A stretch of 64,000 nt of DNA, taken from Yanghanlia sp047501535 (GTDB taxonomy: Bacteria > Pseudomonadota > Gammaproteobacteria > Burkholderiales > Burkholderiaceae_B). The stretch covers positions 186,001 to 250,000 of the forward strand of contig NZ_JAZDRJ010000001.1 in assembly GCF_047501535.1 (NCBI RefSeq). The letters are read 5' to 3'. The stretch's first letter is position 1. Every line of letters begins with the position of its first letter. Of this stretch, positions 24,787 to 32,908 are shown one piece after another. The notes below the pieces were generated by a model. That model did not search any database. It was not told where the DNA came from and was given only the letters and a program-made list of their open reading frames with translations. Made by a program: the position numbers and the translations under genes.

Positions 24787-26238
24787 ATGTCTTCAACCGC
24801 TGAGAGCGCTGCGGCATCCCGCACCTCATGGGCAGGCCTCTTCATAGGCCTGCTTTTATTTTTAATGTGTGTCGTTTTCCCGCCTCCGGGCAGCCTGTCC
24901 CAGGAAGCCTGGTCAGCCACCGGCCTGGCGTTGCTGATGGCTGTATGGTGGGCTACGGAAGCCATACCGATTCCCGCCACTTCCTTGTTGCCCATCCTGC
25001 TGATCCCCGTTCTGGGAATCGGCACTTTGGGGAGCGCGACAGCGCCTTATGCCAACTCGGTGATCTTCCTGTTTCTGGGCGGTTTTGTAATTGGTCTGTC
25101 CATGCAGCGCTGGAACTTGCATCGCCGGATTGCCCTGAACATCCTGGCGGCCATGGGCAGCAAACCCCGCACGCAGATTGCGGGCATCATGATTGCCACC
25201 GGCTTTCTGAGCATGTGGGTGAGCAATACCGCCACCGCCATCATGATGCTGCCCATTGGCCTGTCCGTCGCTGACATGCTGACTTCCGATTCCAGCTCGC
25301 CCGAGGAAACAGGCCGTTTCATGACAGCTATGTTGCTGAGTATTGCGTATGCGTCCAGCATCGGCGGTATCGCCACCCTGATCGGCACCCCGCCGAATGC
25401 TTTCCTGGCAGCTTTCCTTAGCGATACCTATGGCGTACAGATCGGCTTCGGCCAATGGATGTTGCTGGGCGTGCCGATCGCTGTGGTCATGATGGCCTTC
25501 ACCTGGTGGTGGCTGACCCGCAAGGGCTTTGACCTCAAAGGAGGGGACACCAGTGGCGCCATCCAGCAGGAACTGGCCAAGCTTGGTCCCATGAGCCGCG
25601 GCGAAAAGCTCGTCACCATCATCTTTCTGCTGGCGGCTACCGCCTGGATATTCCGCCCGGTTCTGGCGAACTACATCCCTGGCCTGAATGACACCAGCAT
25701 CGCCATCGGCGCAGCACTCTTGCTGTTCTCCATCCCTGTGGACGTTCGTAAACGCACTTTCCTGATGGATTGGGAGAGCGCGGGCAAACTGCCTTGGGGT
25801 GTGTTGCTGCTGTTCGGTGGCGGCCTGTCGCTATCGGGTGTGATTGGCACCTCCGGGCTAGCGAAGTGGATCGCCGAGAATATGGATTGGGTGGCGACCC
25901 TGCCCGGCCTGTTCATGGTGGTTGTGGTCGTCGTAGTGATTCTGGCACTGACCGAACTGACTTCGAATACCGCCACGGCTGCGACGTTCCTGCCCTTGCT
26001 GGGCGCGTTGGCCATCGCTCAAGGAATACCGCCTGAGCTGCTGGCGATTCCCGCCGCCGTCGCAGCAAGCTGCGCCTTCATGATGCCGGTGGCTACACCG
26101 CCTAATGCCATTGTGTTCGGCACGGGCCATATGCGGATACATTCCATGATCCGCGCAGGCTTTGCGCTGAACATCGCCAGCGTGGTGGTCGTGACCACCC
26201 TCTGCTACGTGCTGATCGGCGTGCTTTGGCCGCGTTAA
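24787..26238 (+). CDS. DASS-family sodium:dicarboxylate/sulfate symporter
   Basis: A 483-residue secondary transporter of the divalent anion:Na+ symporter (SLC13/CitT-DASS) family. Twelve or so hydrophobic segments span the chain, and both diagnostic SNT motifs are present: VSNTATAIMM (about residue 139) and TSNTATAATFLP (about 397), which form the Na+ and carboxylate sites. TPPNAFLAAF and TPPNAIVFG are the matching re-entrant turns. It imports C4-dicarboxylates or similar anions. GGAGA lies 9 nt upstream of the ATG, and a very strong terminator follows at 26271. Confidence 0.93.
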   Translation: MSSTAESAAASRTSWAGLFIGLLLFLMCVVFPPPGSLSQEAWSATGLALLMAVWWATEAIPIPATSLLPILLIPVLGIGTLGSATAPYANSVIFLFLGGFVIGLSMQRWNLHRRIALNILAAMGSKPRTQIAGIMIATGFLSMWVSNTATAIMMLPIGLSVADMLTSDSSSPEETGRFMTAMLLSIAYASSIGGIATLIGTPPNAFLAAFLSDTYGVQIGFGQWMLLGVPIAVVMMAFTWWWLTRKGFDLKGGDTSGAIQQELAKLGPMSRGEKLVTIIFLLAATAWIFRPVLANYIPGLNDTSIAIGAALLLFSIPVDVRKRTFLMDWESAGKLPWGVLLLFGGGLSLSGVIGTSGLAKWIAENMDWVATLPGLFMVVVVVVVILALTELTSNTATAATFLPLLGALAIAQGIPPELLAIPAAVAASCAFMMPVATPPNAIVFGTGHMRIHSMIRAGFALNIASVVVVTTLCYVLIGVLWPR

Positions 26239-26270
26239 GCGCCACTTTACTCGACGCAAAAATGTGCTTG

Positions 26271-26314
26271 ACGGCGAAACCCGGGTGATCAGGTCATCCG
26301 GGTTTCGCCGTTTT
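26271..26314 (+). terminator. long intrinsic terminator after the DASS gene
   Basis: An 18-bp stem (26271-26288 with 26294-26311; core GGCGAAACCCGG), one wobble pair, a 5-nt loop and a TTTT tail. It lies 32 nt after the stop codon. Confidence 0.9.
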
Positions 26315-26355
26315 GCTTAAGTCGGCTAGTGACAAGCTGAATCCCCCCGGGGTGA

Positions 26356-26630
26356 TTCACCTGGTATTCGGGTGTTACGCCGGGCGAGTGTGATTTGCAG
26401 TTCACTTTTACACCAGCCAGCTACGACGAAGGGGTGATCGGGCGCCTTGCCGATACACCAGGGATGACAGTCGCCGTGTGGCAGCAACGCCCGGAAAGCA
26501 GGGGGGCGGTGCATATTGCATCCAATGACCCCTTCCAGGCGCCGCTGATTTTTCACAACTACCTTGAAGCCGAGCTTGATCGTCGTGTGCTGGTGGCCGG
26601 CATGCGGCAGGCACTGAAAGCGCGTCATTC
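26356..26630 (+). pseudogene. remnant of a GMC-family oxidoreductase (C-terminal piece)
   Basis: The plus-strand frame from 26356 encodes a piece that matches the C-terminal domain of choline-dehydrogenase-like GMC flavoenzymes: LQFTFTPASYDEG, SRGAVHIASNDPFQAPLIF and HNYLEAELDRRVLVAGMRQ. A full GMC gene is about 530-560 codons; only about 85-90 remain. There is no FAD-binding N-terminus upstream (an in-frame stop lies at 26353, and the terminator of the DASS gene is 40 nt away). The catalytic His of the final segment is missing. At about 26620 the homology stops and the reading passes into an IclR-type piece in another frame. A decayed fragment, not an active gene. Confidence 0.75.
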
Positions 26631-27032
26631 CATGTTCCCTATTCCAGCGACCAGCGCTTGTGTTTGCTGCGTAAGGATTCCAATCACTCTACGCTTGATA
26701 GTGTGCGTGCGGGGCAATTGCTGCCACTGAAGGGGGCGGCAGGCAAAGTCGTCGCAGCCTTTCAGACATATGACACCGATGAAGCCTTGCGTCGCACGAT
26801 GCTGGTGGAATCGTATGGCGAGCGGGACAAATCTTGTGCCGGCCTTGCCAGCCCCATCATAGGAGCTGACGGGCGCTTCATAGGTGCCTTGTCGCTTTCA
26901 GGCCCGATTACACGTTTTAATCCCGAAGCCGTGGCACGCATGTCGCCCTTGTTGCTGGCGGCCGCTAAACGCGCGTCCGAATGCTTTGGCGGGCGCCTGC
27001 CCGATGCAGCCCCTACCACGCTTGAAAATTGA
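26622..27032 (+). pseudogene. remnant of an IclR-family regulator (effector-domain piece)
   Basis: In the plus frame starting about 26622, roughly 135 codons encode an IclR effector domain without its DNA-binding part: FHVPYSSDQRLCLLRKD, VRAGQLLPLKGAAGKVVAA, ESYGERDKSCAGLASPI and GRFIGALSLSGPITRF. The helix-turn-helix region of about 90-100 residues is absent, and the piece is joined directly to the GMC fragment with a frame change. The only start is TTG 26658, inside the domain. Probably the result of a deletion that removed the 3' end of a GMC gene and the 5' end of an iclR gene. Expression as a stand-alone effector-domain protein cannot be excluded but is unlikely. Confidence 0.72.
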
Positions 27033-27090
27033 CACATAGGTGTTGCCCTATTAGCCTGAAGATAGTTACTACTTGTAAGGAGAATGAAGC

Positions 27091-27846
27091 ATGTTTGACC
27101 TGACAGACCAAGTTGCCATTGTGACGGGTGGGGCAAATGGAATCGGGCAAGGCATCGCCGAGGCTTTAGCCAAAGCCGGGGCAAAAGTTGTCGTTGCCGA
27201 TCTTGATGAAGAAGGCGGAAAAAAAGTTGCCGAGAGCATATCCGGCGACTTTCTGAAGCTGGACGTCACCGATAAGGAAAATGCCGAGGCCGTTGTGAAT
27301 AAAGTCGTCGAGAAATATGGAAAACTCGACATCCTTGCGGCAAACGCAGGTATCTACCCTAACGTCACAATTGAAGACATGACAGAAGACGACTGGGATA
27401 AAGTCTTCGACATTAACCTGAAGGGCATGTTCTTCATCGTACAACCTGCCCTGAAAGTCATGAAAGCCAATAACTATGGCCGGGTTGTGGTGACGTCGTC
27501 TGTCACGGGGTCAAACACCGGCTACCCCGGCGGTGCGGCCTATGGTGCAACCAAGATCGCCATCCTGGGCTTTATCAAGAGTGCCGCCATGGAATACGCA
27601 AAACACGGTATTACGCTGAATGCCGTGCAGCCAGGCGTGATCGCCACCGAAGGCCTGAAGAAGCAGCTTGCAGGCCTGAGCGAAGGCGCCGCGCAATATA
27701 TTCCCATGAAGAAGCTGGGAGACCCTGAAGACATCGGCACCGCTGTGGCTTTCTTTGCATCGAAGGAAGCCAAGTACATAACCGGCCAGTCCCTCATTGT
27801 CGATGGCGGGCAGACTTTGCCGGAATCACCGGGCGACGTCTTGTAA
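27091..27846 (+). CDS. short-chain dehydrogenase/reductase (SDR, FabG-like)
   Basis: A 251-residue classical SDR. The cofactor motif is TGGANGIGQG (residues 11-20), NAG occurs at about 85-87, the catalytic Ser lies in VVTSSVTGS and Tyr-Lys in YGATK (about 151-155). The C-terminus ITGQSLIVDGGQTLPES is typical. AAGGAG lies 9 nt before the ATG. It is Lys/Glu-rich with many AAA and GAA codons and looks less G+C-rich than its neighbours by eye. It follows the GMC/IclR remnants by 58 nt, so it may be the surviving member of a former catabolic cluster. Substrate unknown. Confidence 0.92.
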   Translation: MFDLTDQVAIVTGGANGIGQGIAEALAKAGAKVVVADLDEEGGKKVAESISGDFLKLDVTDKENAEAVVNKVVEKYGKLDILAANAGIYPNVTIEDMTEDDWDKVFDINLKGMFFIVQPALKVMKANNYGRVVVTSSVTGSNTGYPGGAAYGATKIAILGFIKSAAMEYAKHGITLNAVQPGVIATEGLKKQLAGLSEGAAQYIPMKKLGDPEDIGTAVAFFASKEAKYITGQSLIVDGGQTLPESPGDVL

Positions 27847-27848
27847 GT

Positions 27849-27880
27849 AAAAAAATGGCCTCCCGCATGGGAGGCCATTT
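27849..27880. terminator. bidirectional terminator between the SDR gene and tRNA-Thr
   Basis: AAATGGCCTCCC (27853-27864) pairs perfectly with GGGAGGCCATTT (27869-27880) around GCAT. Seven A's at 27849-27855 make a T-run for minus-strand transcripts (tRNA-Thr), and the arm's own TTT gives a shorter tail for the plus-strand SDR transcript. The stop codon of the SDR gene is at 27844-27846. Confidence 0.88.
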
Positions 27881-27904
27881 GCTGCGGTAAACCGCATGAA
27901 TCCT

Positions 27905-27980
27905 TGGTGCCGGCTAGAAGAGTCGAACTCCTGACCTTCGCATTACAAGTGCGCTGCTCTACCAACTGAGCTAAGCCGGC
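27905..27980 (-). tRNA. tRNA-Thr (anticodon TGT)
   Basis: The minus strand folds as a complete 76-nt tRNA. The acceptor GCCGGCT (from 27980) pairs with AGCCGGC (27909-27915), the D arm is GCTCAGTTGGTAGAGC, the anticodon loop is CTTGTAA with anticodon TGT (reads ACA), and the T arm contains GGAGTTCGACTCT, with an encoded CCA at 27905-27907. It lies 38 nt downstream of sspB and is followed by a terminator. A TAGAAT (27996-28001) could be its -10 box, with no good -35. Confidence 0.96.
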
Positions 27981-28018
27981 TTGAAAGAAACGATAATTCT
28001 ACACTATTTTTTCGCGGC

Positions 28019-28447
28019 TTACTTAACTACGGTAAGTTTTGGCCGTGACGGGGGGGTGTCGTCTGGTTTGTCTTCGGCAGATGCACGGTTTGCGTCATCT
28101 TCCGAAGAGGTGTCTGAACCCGGGTAGGGTTCAGAGTCGGCCACTTCAAAGCCCATGCCTGCGCCGGTTTCCCGTGCGTAGATGGCAGATACTGCAGCAA
28201 CGGGTACATAGATGTGTTCCGTAACACCACCAAAGCGGGTCTGGAACTCAATGTATTCGTTGCCCATCACCAGACGGTTGGTTGCAAGCGTGCTGATATT
28301 GAGTGTGATCTGTCCGTCGTGCACATGAGCGGGTGGCACGACGGTGTTCTTATCAACAGTCACGACGATGTACGGTGTGTAGCCGCTATCGGTACACCAT
28401 TCGTGCAAAGCTCGCAGCAGGTAGGGTTTCCGGGACAGTTCTTCCAT
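28019..28447 (-). CDS. sspB: ClpXP specificity-enhancing factor SspB
   Basis: A 142-residue adaptor that delivers ssrA-tagged proteins to ClpXP. The folded domain (about residues 3-105) starts ELSRKPYLLRALHEWC and has TPYIVVTVD and NRLVMGNEYIEFQTRFGG, family signatures of the tag-binding site. A flexible acidic linker (EDDANRASAEDKPDD) follows. The end PPSRPKLTVVK is the short ClpX-binding tail: in the family the sequence is (L/R)RVVK-like. The ATG at 28447 lies 8 nt after the sspA stop codon, the classic sspAB order. Confidence 0.95.
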   Translation of the reverse strand: MEELSRKPYLLRALHEWCTDSGYTPYIVVTVDKNTVVPPAHVHDGQITLNISTLATNRLVMGNEYIEFQTRFGGVTEHIYVPVAAVSAIYARETGAGMGFEVADSEPYPGSDTSSEDDANRASAEDKPDDTPPSRPKLTVVK

Positions 28448-28455
28448 GGTCGGTC

Positions 28456-29064
28456 TCAACGACGCATTACTTTCTCAGAGGGCGTCAGCGCTTCGATGTA
28501 GGCAGGGCGCGAGAAGATGCGTTCAGCATACTTCTGCAGGGGAGCCGCGTTCTTGGGAAGTTCGATGCCGTAATGGTCGAGGCGCCACAGCAGCGGGGCA
28601 ATGGCAACGTCCAGCATGGAGAACTCTTCCCCAAGCATGAACTTGTTCTTGACCAGCACGGGAGCCAACTGCGCCAAGCGGTCGCGGATGTTCTGGCGGG
28701 CGATGTCCTGAGCCTTGGTGTCAGTGTTGGTACGCTCTTCCAAAGCAGACACGTGGATGAACAGTTCCTTTTCGAAGTTGTAAAGGAACAAACGTGTGCG
28801 GGCGCGCATGACCGGGTCGGCAGGCATCAGTTGCGGATGCGGAAAGCGCTCGTCGATATATTCGTTGATGATGTTCGACTCGTAAAGCACCAGGTCACGC
28901 TCCACCAGAATTGGCACTTGCCCGTATGGGTTCATGACCGCAATGTCTTCTGGCTTGTTGTACAGGTCGATGTCACGGATTTCGAAATCCATGCCCTTCT
29001 CGAACAGAACAAAGCGGCAGCGTTGGGAGAACGGGCAAGTCGTTCCGGAATAGAGCACCATCAT
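28456..29064 (-). CDS. sspA: stringent starvation protein A (glutathione S-transferase fold)
   Basis: A 202-residue GST-fold protein that binds RNA polymerase and is involved in stationary-phase and stress regulation in proteobacteria. The thioredoxin-like N-terminus reads MVLYSGTTCPFSQRCRFVLFE, with NPYGQVPILVERD and LYESNIINEYIDERFPHP at the usual places; the all-helical C-terminal domain holds MLDVAIAPLLWRLDHYGI. Its stop is 8 nt before sspB. It lies downstream of petABC, as in most betaproteobacteria, but a terminator at 29094 separates them. Confidence 0.95.
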   Translation of the reverse strand: MMVLYSGTTCPFSQRCRFVLFEKGMDFEIRDIDLYNKPEDIAVMNPYGQVPILVERDLVLYESNIINEYIDERFPHPQLMPADPVMRARTRLFLYNFEKELFIHVSALEERTNTDTKAQDIARQNIRDRLAQLAPVLVKNKFMLGEEFSMLDVAIAPLLWRLDHYGIELPKNAAPLQKYAERIFSRPAYIEALTPSEKVMRR

Positions 29065-29093
29065 GTCGCGGTTTCCAATCGTAGAGGTATGAA

Positions 29094-29114
29094 TAAAAAT
29101 ACGCCTTTCAGGCG
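29094..29114 (-). terminator. intrinsic terminator between petC and sspA
   Basis: Minus-strand CGCCT-GAA-AGGCG (29102-29114) followed by TATTTTTATT (29091-29100). A short 5-bp stem with a good T-run, placed 30 nt before the sspA start, so it can end petABC transcripts or attenuate read-through into sspAB. Confidence 0.55.
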
Positions 29115-29129
29115 GCCCGGTAAAGTGGC

Positions 29130-29161
29130 AAAGAGCTCGGGCCGCGTGGCCGGAGCTCTTT
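29130..29161. other. symmetrical hairpin downstream of petC
   Basis: AAAGAGCTC (29130-29138) and GAGCTCTTT (29153-29161) are perfect 9-bp arms with an inner GGCC/GGCC pairing and a GCGT loop. T-rich sides in both directions are short. With the next hairpin at 29094 it makes a double stop signal after petABC. Confidence 0.45.
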
Positions 29162-29246
29162 TCAGCGTACTACGCCTTTTCCACTTGCTTGCAGCGTTGT
29201 CCGCAGGATCGCTGCGGACAGGTGCGGGCAGTTTCAAGCTGCAGGC

Positions 29247-30095
29247 TTATTTGACGTCCTTCCAGTAGACGGCATTGAGTTTCCATGCCACCCCGAAGAA
29301 TAAGAACAGGAATAGCAGAACCCAGACACCCAGGCGTTTGCGTTCGAGCTGTACGGGTTCAGCCATCCAGCCCAGGAAGTTCGCAAGGTCGGCAGCCTGG
29401 TTATCGAATTCGGCAGCAGCTTTGGGGTCGACCGGTGTAAAGGTGATTTTCTCGGATGCACCGCCGCTGTAGCCCTGCAGGACTTCAGTGGTGGTCTCTG
29501 AGAAACCTTGCGGGTCGAAAGTCGTAATGGTGCGCTGCCACTGCGTTTCACCGTTATCTAGTTGGACCTGTGAAACTTTATTTCGTTCCATACTGCGCGG
29601 GCCTTGGAGATCCCACAGTGCGTGCGGCATGCCGACGCTGGGGAAAACCAGGTTGTCCCAACCCAATGGGCGGTTGGTATCGCGGTAGAACGTCCGCAGG
29701 AAGGTGTAGATGTAATCCACACCCGTGGGACCCAGGTTGGTGGACTTGGCGCGTGCAATGACCGAGAGATCGGGGGGAGCCGCACCAAACCATTTGGTGG
29801 CGTCTTCGCGGGTCATGGCGATTTTCATGAGGTCGCCGACGCCTTCACCCGTGAACAACAGGTTGCGTTTGATCTGTTCTTCGGTCAGGCCAATGTCGGT
29901 CAGGCGGTTGTAGCGCATGGAATTCGCGCTGTGACAGCCCAGACAGTAGTTAACGAAGAGCTTGGCCCCGTTTTGCAGCGAAGCCATATCGTTGATGCGC
30001 GAAGGCGCTTTTTCCAGTGCGTAGCCACCTCCAGCAGCAAACGAGACTGCGCAGGTCAGGGACAGAGCAATGGTTCCTATCAGCTTTTTAATCAT
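29247..30095 (-). CDS. petC: cytochrome c1 of the bc1 complex
   Basis: A 282-residue cytochrome c1. It has a signal peptide (about residues 1-21, SLTCAVSFA), the haem-binding site NYCLGCHSANSMRYNR (CxxCH), a distal region with the Met ligand, and a C-terminal anchor helix (LGVWVLLFLFLFFGVAWKL). It carries electrons from the Rieske protein to cytochrome c in the periplasm. It is the third gene of petABC, 26 nt after petB, with GGAA 5 nt before its ATG. Confidence 0.97.
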   Translation of the reverse strand: MIKKLIGTIALSLTCAVSFAAGGGYALEKAPSRINDMASLQNGAKLFVNYCLGCHSANSMRYNRLTDIGLTEEQIKRNLLFTGEGVGDLMKIAMTREDATKWFGAAPPDLSVIARAKSTNLGPTGVDYIYTFLRTFYRDTNRPLGWDNLVFPSVGMPHALWDLQGPRSMERNKVSQVQLDNGETQWQRTITTFDPQGFSETTTEVLQGYSGGASEKITFTPVDPKAAAEFDNQAADLANFLGWMAEPVQLERKRLGVWVLLFLFLFFGVAWKLNAVYWKDVK

Positions 30096-30121
30096 GATCG
30101 TTCCGTTACCTTATGGTGAGC

Positions 30122-31510
30122 TCAGTGGGCTTTGAAGGTGATGCGCTCAGGCACTGGCTTGAACTTGCCAAGGCAGCTCCAGACGGGCATCAGGAAGAAG
30201 AAGCCCAGGTAGATCACCGTACCGATCTGGCTCAGCAGGTTGAATACGGGGCTGGGAGGTTGAGTACCCAGGTAGCCCAGCATCAGGAAGTTCACGATGA
30301 AGATGGCATACAGGAATTTGTGCCATGTCGGGCGATAGCGGATCGACTTGACCGGCGAGGTATCGAGCCAGGGCAGGAAGCCCAGCAGGACAACTGCGCC
30401 ACCCATGACAACCACACCCCAGAACTTCGCGTCGAAGATACGGAATGCAACGGCCAGGCCAATGAGCACCAAGAACACAATGATGCGCCCGATACCGCTT
30501 GGCTTGCCTTTGGCAAACAGGATGATGGCGGCCAGAACCGATGCGCCTGCGAGAATCCAGGTGAAGTCGGCGGTGATCGCACGCAGCATCGAGTAGAACG
30601 GCGTGAAGTACCAGACCGGCGCAATGTGCGGAGGCGTCTTGAGCGGGTCGGCGGGGATGAAGTTGTTGAACTCCAGGAAGTAGCCGCCCATTTCAGGTGC
30701 AAAGAACACAATGGCCGCGAAGACGATCAGGAAGCCGGCCACACCCACGATATCGTGTACCGAATAGTAGGGGTGGAAGGGGATGCCGTCGACGGGGTGA
30801 CCTTTGGCGTCTTTGGGGCCGTCCTTGATTTCAACACCGTCCGGGTTGTTGGAGCCGACTTCATGCAGAGCAATGATGTGTGCGACAACCAGGCCGATGA
30901 GCACCAGCGGTACAGCAATGACGTGCAGGGCGAAGAATCGGTTCAGAGTAGCGTCGGAAACAACGTAGTCACCACGGATCCAGATAGCGAGCTCAGGGCC
31001 GATGAAGGGAATGGCCGAGAACAGGTTCACGATGACCTGAGCGCCCCAGTAGGACATTTGGCCCCAGGGCAGCAGGTAGCCCATGAAGGCTTCAGCCATG
31101 AGTGCCAGGAAGATCGCGACACCGAAGATCCAGACCAGCTCGCGCGGTTTACGGTAAGAACCGTAGAACAGGCCGCGCAGCATGTGCAGGTAGACCACCA
31201 CAAAGAACATGGAGGCACCCGTGGAGTGCATGTAGCGGATCAGCCAGCCCCATGGCACTTCGCGCATGATGTATTCAACGGAGTCGAACGCAAGTTCGCC
31301 GTCCGGTTTGTAGTTCATCACCAGAAAAATGCCGGTGACAACCTGAATGACCAGTACCAACAGGGCCAGCGACCCAAAGAAGTACCAGAAGTTGAAATTC
31401 TTGGGCGCATAGTATTCCGACATGTGCTCTTTGAAGAGGGATGTCAGGGGAAAGCGCCTGTCGATCCAGCCCAAGAGTCCTGTCGTTTCGACGGTTTTTT
31501 CGCCAGCCAT
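30122..31510 (-). CDS. petB: cytochrome b of the bc1 complex
   Basis: A 462-residue cytochrome b with eight or more transmembrane helices. Haem-ligand histidines sit in MHSTGASMFFVVVYLHMLRGL and in the fourth helix (FFALHVIAVPLVLIGLVVAHI). GYLLPWGQMSYWGA covers part of the Qo site, and the Qo motif PEMGG... (in place of PEWY) is not clearly placed; IAPVWYFTPFYSMLR supplies the PxWYF segment. The length suits the betaproteobacterial form with a full C-terminal part. AGGAG lies 7 nt before ATG 31510, 77 nt after petA. Confidence 0.97.
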   Translation of the reverse strand: MAGEKTVETTGLLGWIDRRFPLTSLFKEHMSEYYAPKNFNFWYFFGSLALLVLVIQVVTGIFLVMNYKPDGELAFDSVEYIMREVPWGWLIRYMHSTGASMFFVVVYLHMLRGLFYGSYRKPRELVWIFGVAIFLALMAEAFMGYLLPWGQMSYWGAQVIVNLFSAIPFIGPELAIWIRGDYVVSDATLNRFFALHVIAVPLVLIGLVVAHIIALHEVGSNNPDGVEIKDGPKDAKGHPVDGIPFHPYYSVHDIVGVAGFLIVFAAIVFFAPEMGGYFLEFNNFIPADPLKTPPHIAPVWYFTPFYSMLRAITADFTWILAGASVLAAIILFAKGKPSGIGRIIVFLVLIGLAVAFRIFDAKFWGVVVMGGAVVLLGFLPWLDTSPVKSIRYRPTWHKFLYAIFIVNFLMLGYLGTQPPSPVFNLLSQIGTVIYLGFFFLMPVWSCLGKFKPVPERITFKAH

Positions 31511-31587
31511 GAAACGGCTCCTTATCTAACTTATACGTGGCGTATTTAGGGATTCAGTGCTGGGGTGGAACACACCCCGAAGCGGCC

Positions 31588-32232
31588 TCAGGCCCGATTG
31601 TTTTCATCGACGCCAACGGTGATGCGTGTGCCGTCGGCAGAGAACTCGTAAGGAGGGACCTCGAGGTTGTCGGGTGCAGGTACGTTTGCGTACACCCGAC
31701 CGGCCAAGTCGAAGGAAGAGCCGTGACAGGGGCAGAAGAAGCCGCCTTGCCAGCCTGCGGGCAAGCCGGCGCCGCCACCTGCCGCCAATTGCGGAGTGGG
31801 CGAGCACCCGAGGTGGGTGCAGATGCCCACGGCAACGAAGTATTCCGGATTGCGCGAACGGTATTCGTTTTTGGCGTATGCGGGGGTGAAGCCGGGCCGG
31901 TCGGAGTTCGGGTCAGCCAGTTGGGGATCAAGCTTGGGCAATGCCGCAAGCTGGGCTTCGGTGCGGCGCAGAATCCATACGGGTTTGCCGCGCCATTCGA
32001 CAGTGGTCATTTCGCCTGGCTGCAAGGTCGTAATGTCGACCTCGACGGGAGCGCCCGCCGCGCGCGCGCGCTCGGAGGGGGCAAATGAGCTGACGAAAGG
32101 GACGGCTGTTGCCGCACCCGCTACGCCGCCGAACGCACAGGCCACACCGACCCACGTGCGCCGGGCTGGATCGGTCGGTTGGTTGGGATCAACCACGCCG
32201 GAATCATCGAGCTGTGTCGTAATCTGACTCAT
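31588..32232 (-). CDS. petA: ubiquinol-cytochrome c reductase Rieske iron-sulfur protein
   Basis: A 214-residue Rieske protein. A twin-arginine-type N-terminus (DPARRTWVGVACAFGGVAGAATAVPF, given here as RRTWVGV plus the helix) anchors it in the membrane and suits Tat export; tatABC lies 3 kb away. The [2Fe-2S] cluster motifs are CTHLGC and CPCHGS at about residues 145 and 174. I chose ATG 32232 (AAGGA at 7-8 nt) over an in-frame ATG 6 codons upstream. It is the first gene of petABC. Confidence 0.95.
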   Translation of the reverse strand: MSQITTQLDDSGVVDPNQPTDPARRTWVGVACAFGGVAGAATAVPFVSSFAPSERARAAGAPVEVDITTLQPGEMTTVEWRGKPVWILRRTEAQLAALPKLDPQLADPNSDRPGFTPAYAKNEYRSRNPEYFVAVGICTHLGCSPTPQLAAGGGAGLPAGWQGGFFCPCHGSSFDLAGRVYANVPAPDNLEVPPYEFSADGTRITVGVDENNRA

Positions 32233-32360
32233 TCTAGTATCCTTGTTCATGCCTGAATTGGAGGCATACCGTTCGCATTTTGTTGCTATGTACTTTACGT
32301 ATCAACCGCGTATTATAGCGTCTGCCTGATCTTGAGGGTGAAACGCATAGGGAGCATGTC

Positions 32361-32825
32361 GTGAGTAAAGTGCGCGGGTTTTTGAGCGAGTTCAAAGAAT
32401 TCGCAGTTAAAGGGAATATGATCGACCTGGCCGTCGGTGTCATTATTGGCGCGGCGTTCAGCAAGATCATCGATTCCTTGGTGGCAGATGTCATTATGCC
32501 GCTAGTCGCTTTCGTCGTTGGTGGAGAGGTCGACTTCACCAATCAGTTCTGGGTTCTGAGGCTGCCTGAAGGCTACACGGGTGCGCATACTGCTGAGGCG
32601 CTGAGCGCTGCGGGTGCGGTGGTGTTGTCGTGGGGCAACTTCTTAACCATTCTTATCAATTTCATTCTGCTGGCCTTCGTGGTGTTCTGCATGGTCAAGG
32701 CCGTCAACGCGGCGCGACGCAGCATTGAGCGTGAGCAAGAGACGGAAACAGTAGAAGCGGCACCGGCGCCGACCCCGGAAGACGTCGCCTTGTTGCGTGA
32801 AATTCGTGATCTGCTCAAAAAATAA
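32361..32825 (+). CDS. mscL: large-conductance mechanosensitive channel
   Basis: A 154-residue MscL. The N-terminal helix and TM1 read FKEFAVKGNMIDLAVGVIIGAAFSKI, with the pore-lining glycine pattern; TM2 is FLTILINFILLAFVVFCMVKAVN. The charged cytoplasmic helix at the end (PTPEDVALLREIRDLLKK) is typical. It opens on osmotic downshock to release solutes. The start is GTG 32361, with AGGGAG about 9 nt upstream. It diverges from petA across 128 nt and ends in three successive hairpins. Confidence 0.96.
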   Translation: MSKVRGFLSEFKEFAVKGNMIDLAVGVIIGAAFSKIIDSLVADVIMPLVAFVVGGEVDFTNQFWVLRLPEGYTGAHTAEALSAAGAVVLSWGNFLTILINFILLAFVVFCMVKAVNAARRSIEREQETETVEAAPAPTPEDVALLREIRDLLKK

Positions 32826-32832
32826 GTAGCGG

Positions 32833-32859
32833 CTCGCCGCATTATCGCAGTGCGGCGAG
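32833..32859. other. first of three hairpins after mscL
   Basis: CTCGCCGCA (32833-32841) pairs perfectly with TGCGGCGAG (32851-32859) around a 9-nt loop, 7 nt after the mscL stop. There is no T-run, so it is probably not a terminator by itself. Confidence 0.5.
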
Positions 32860-32872
32860 TGTGCCTCTTGAT

Positions 32873-32908
32873 CCTCGCAACAGCTACAACGCTGTTGCGA
32901 GGTTTTTT
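32873..32908 (+). terminator. intrinsic terminator of mscL
   Basis: CCTCGCAACAGC (32873-32884) pairs perfectly with GCTGTTGCGAGG (32891-32902) around TACAAC, followed by six T's (32903-32908). The second of three adjacent hairpins. Confidence 0.92.

Noticed and set aside
27905..27980. tRNA-Thr as an integration site
   Set aside because: No integrase gene and no duplicated tRNA 3' end were noticed on either side.
30113..31549. Long plus-strand frame (478 codons) opposite petB
   Set aside because: It is the antisense shadow of cytochrome b: His/Gln/Asp-rich with no domain, while the minus frame is a full petB.
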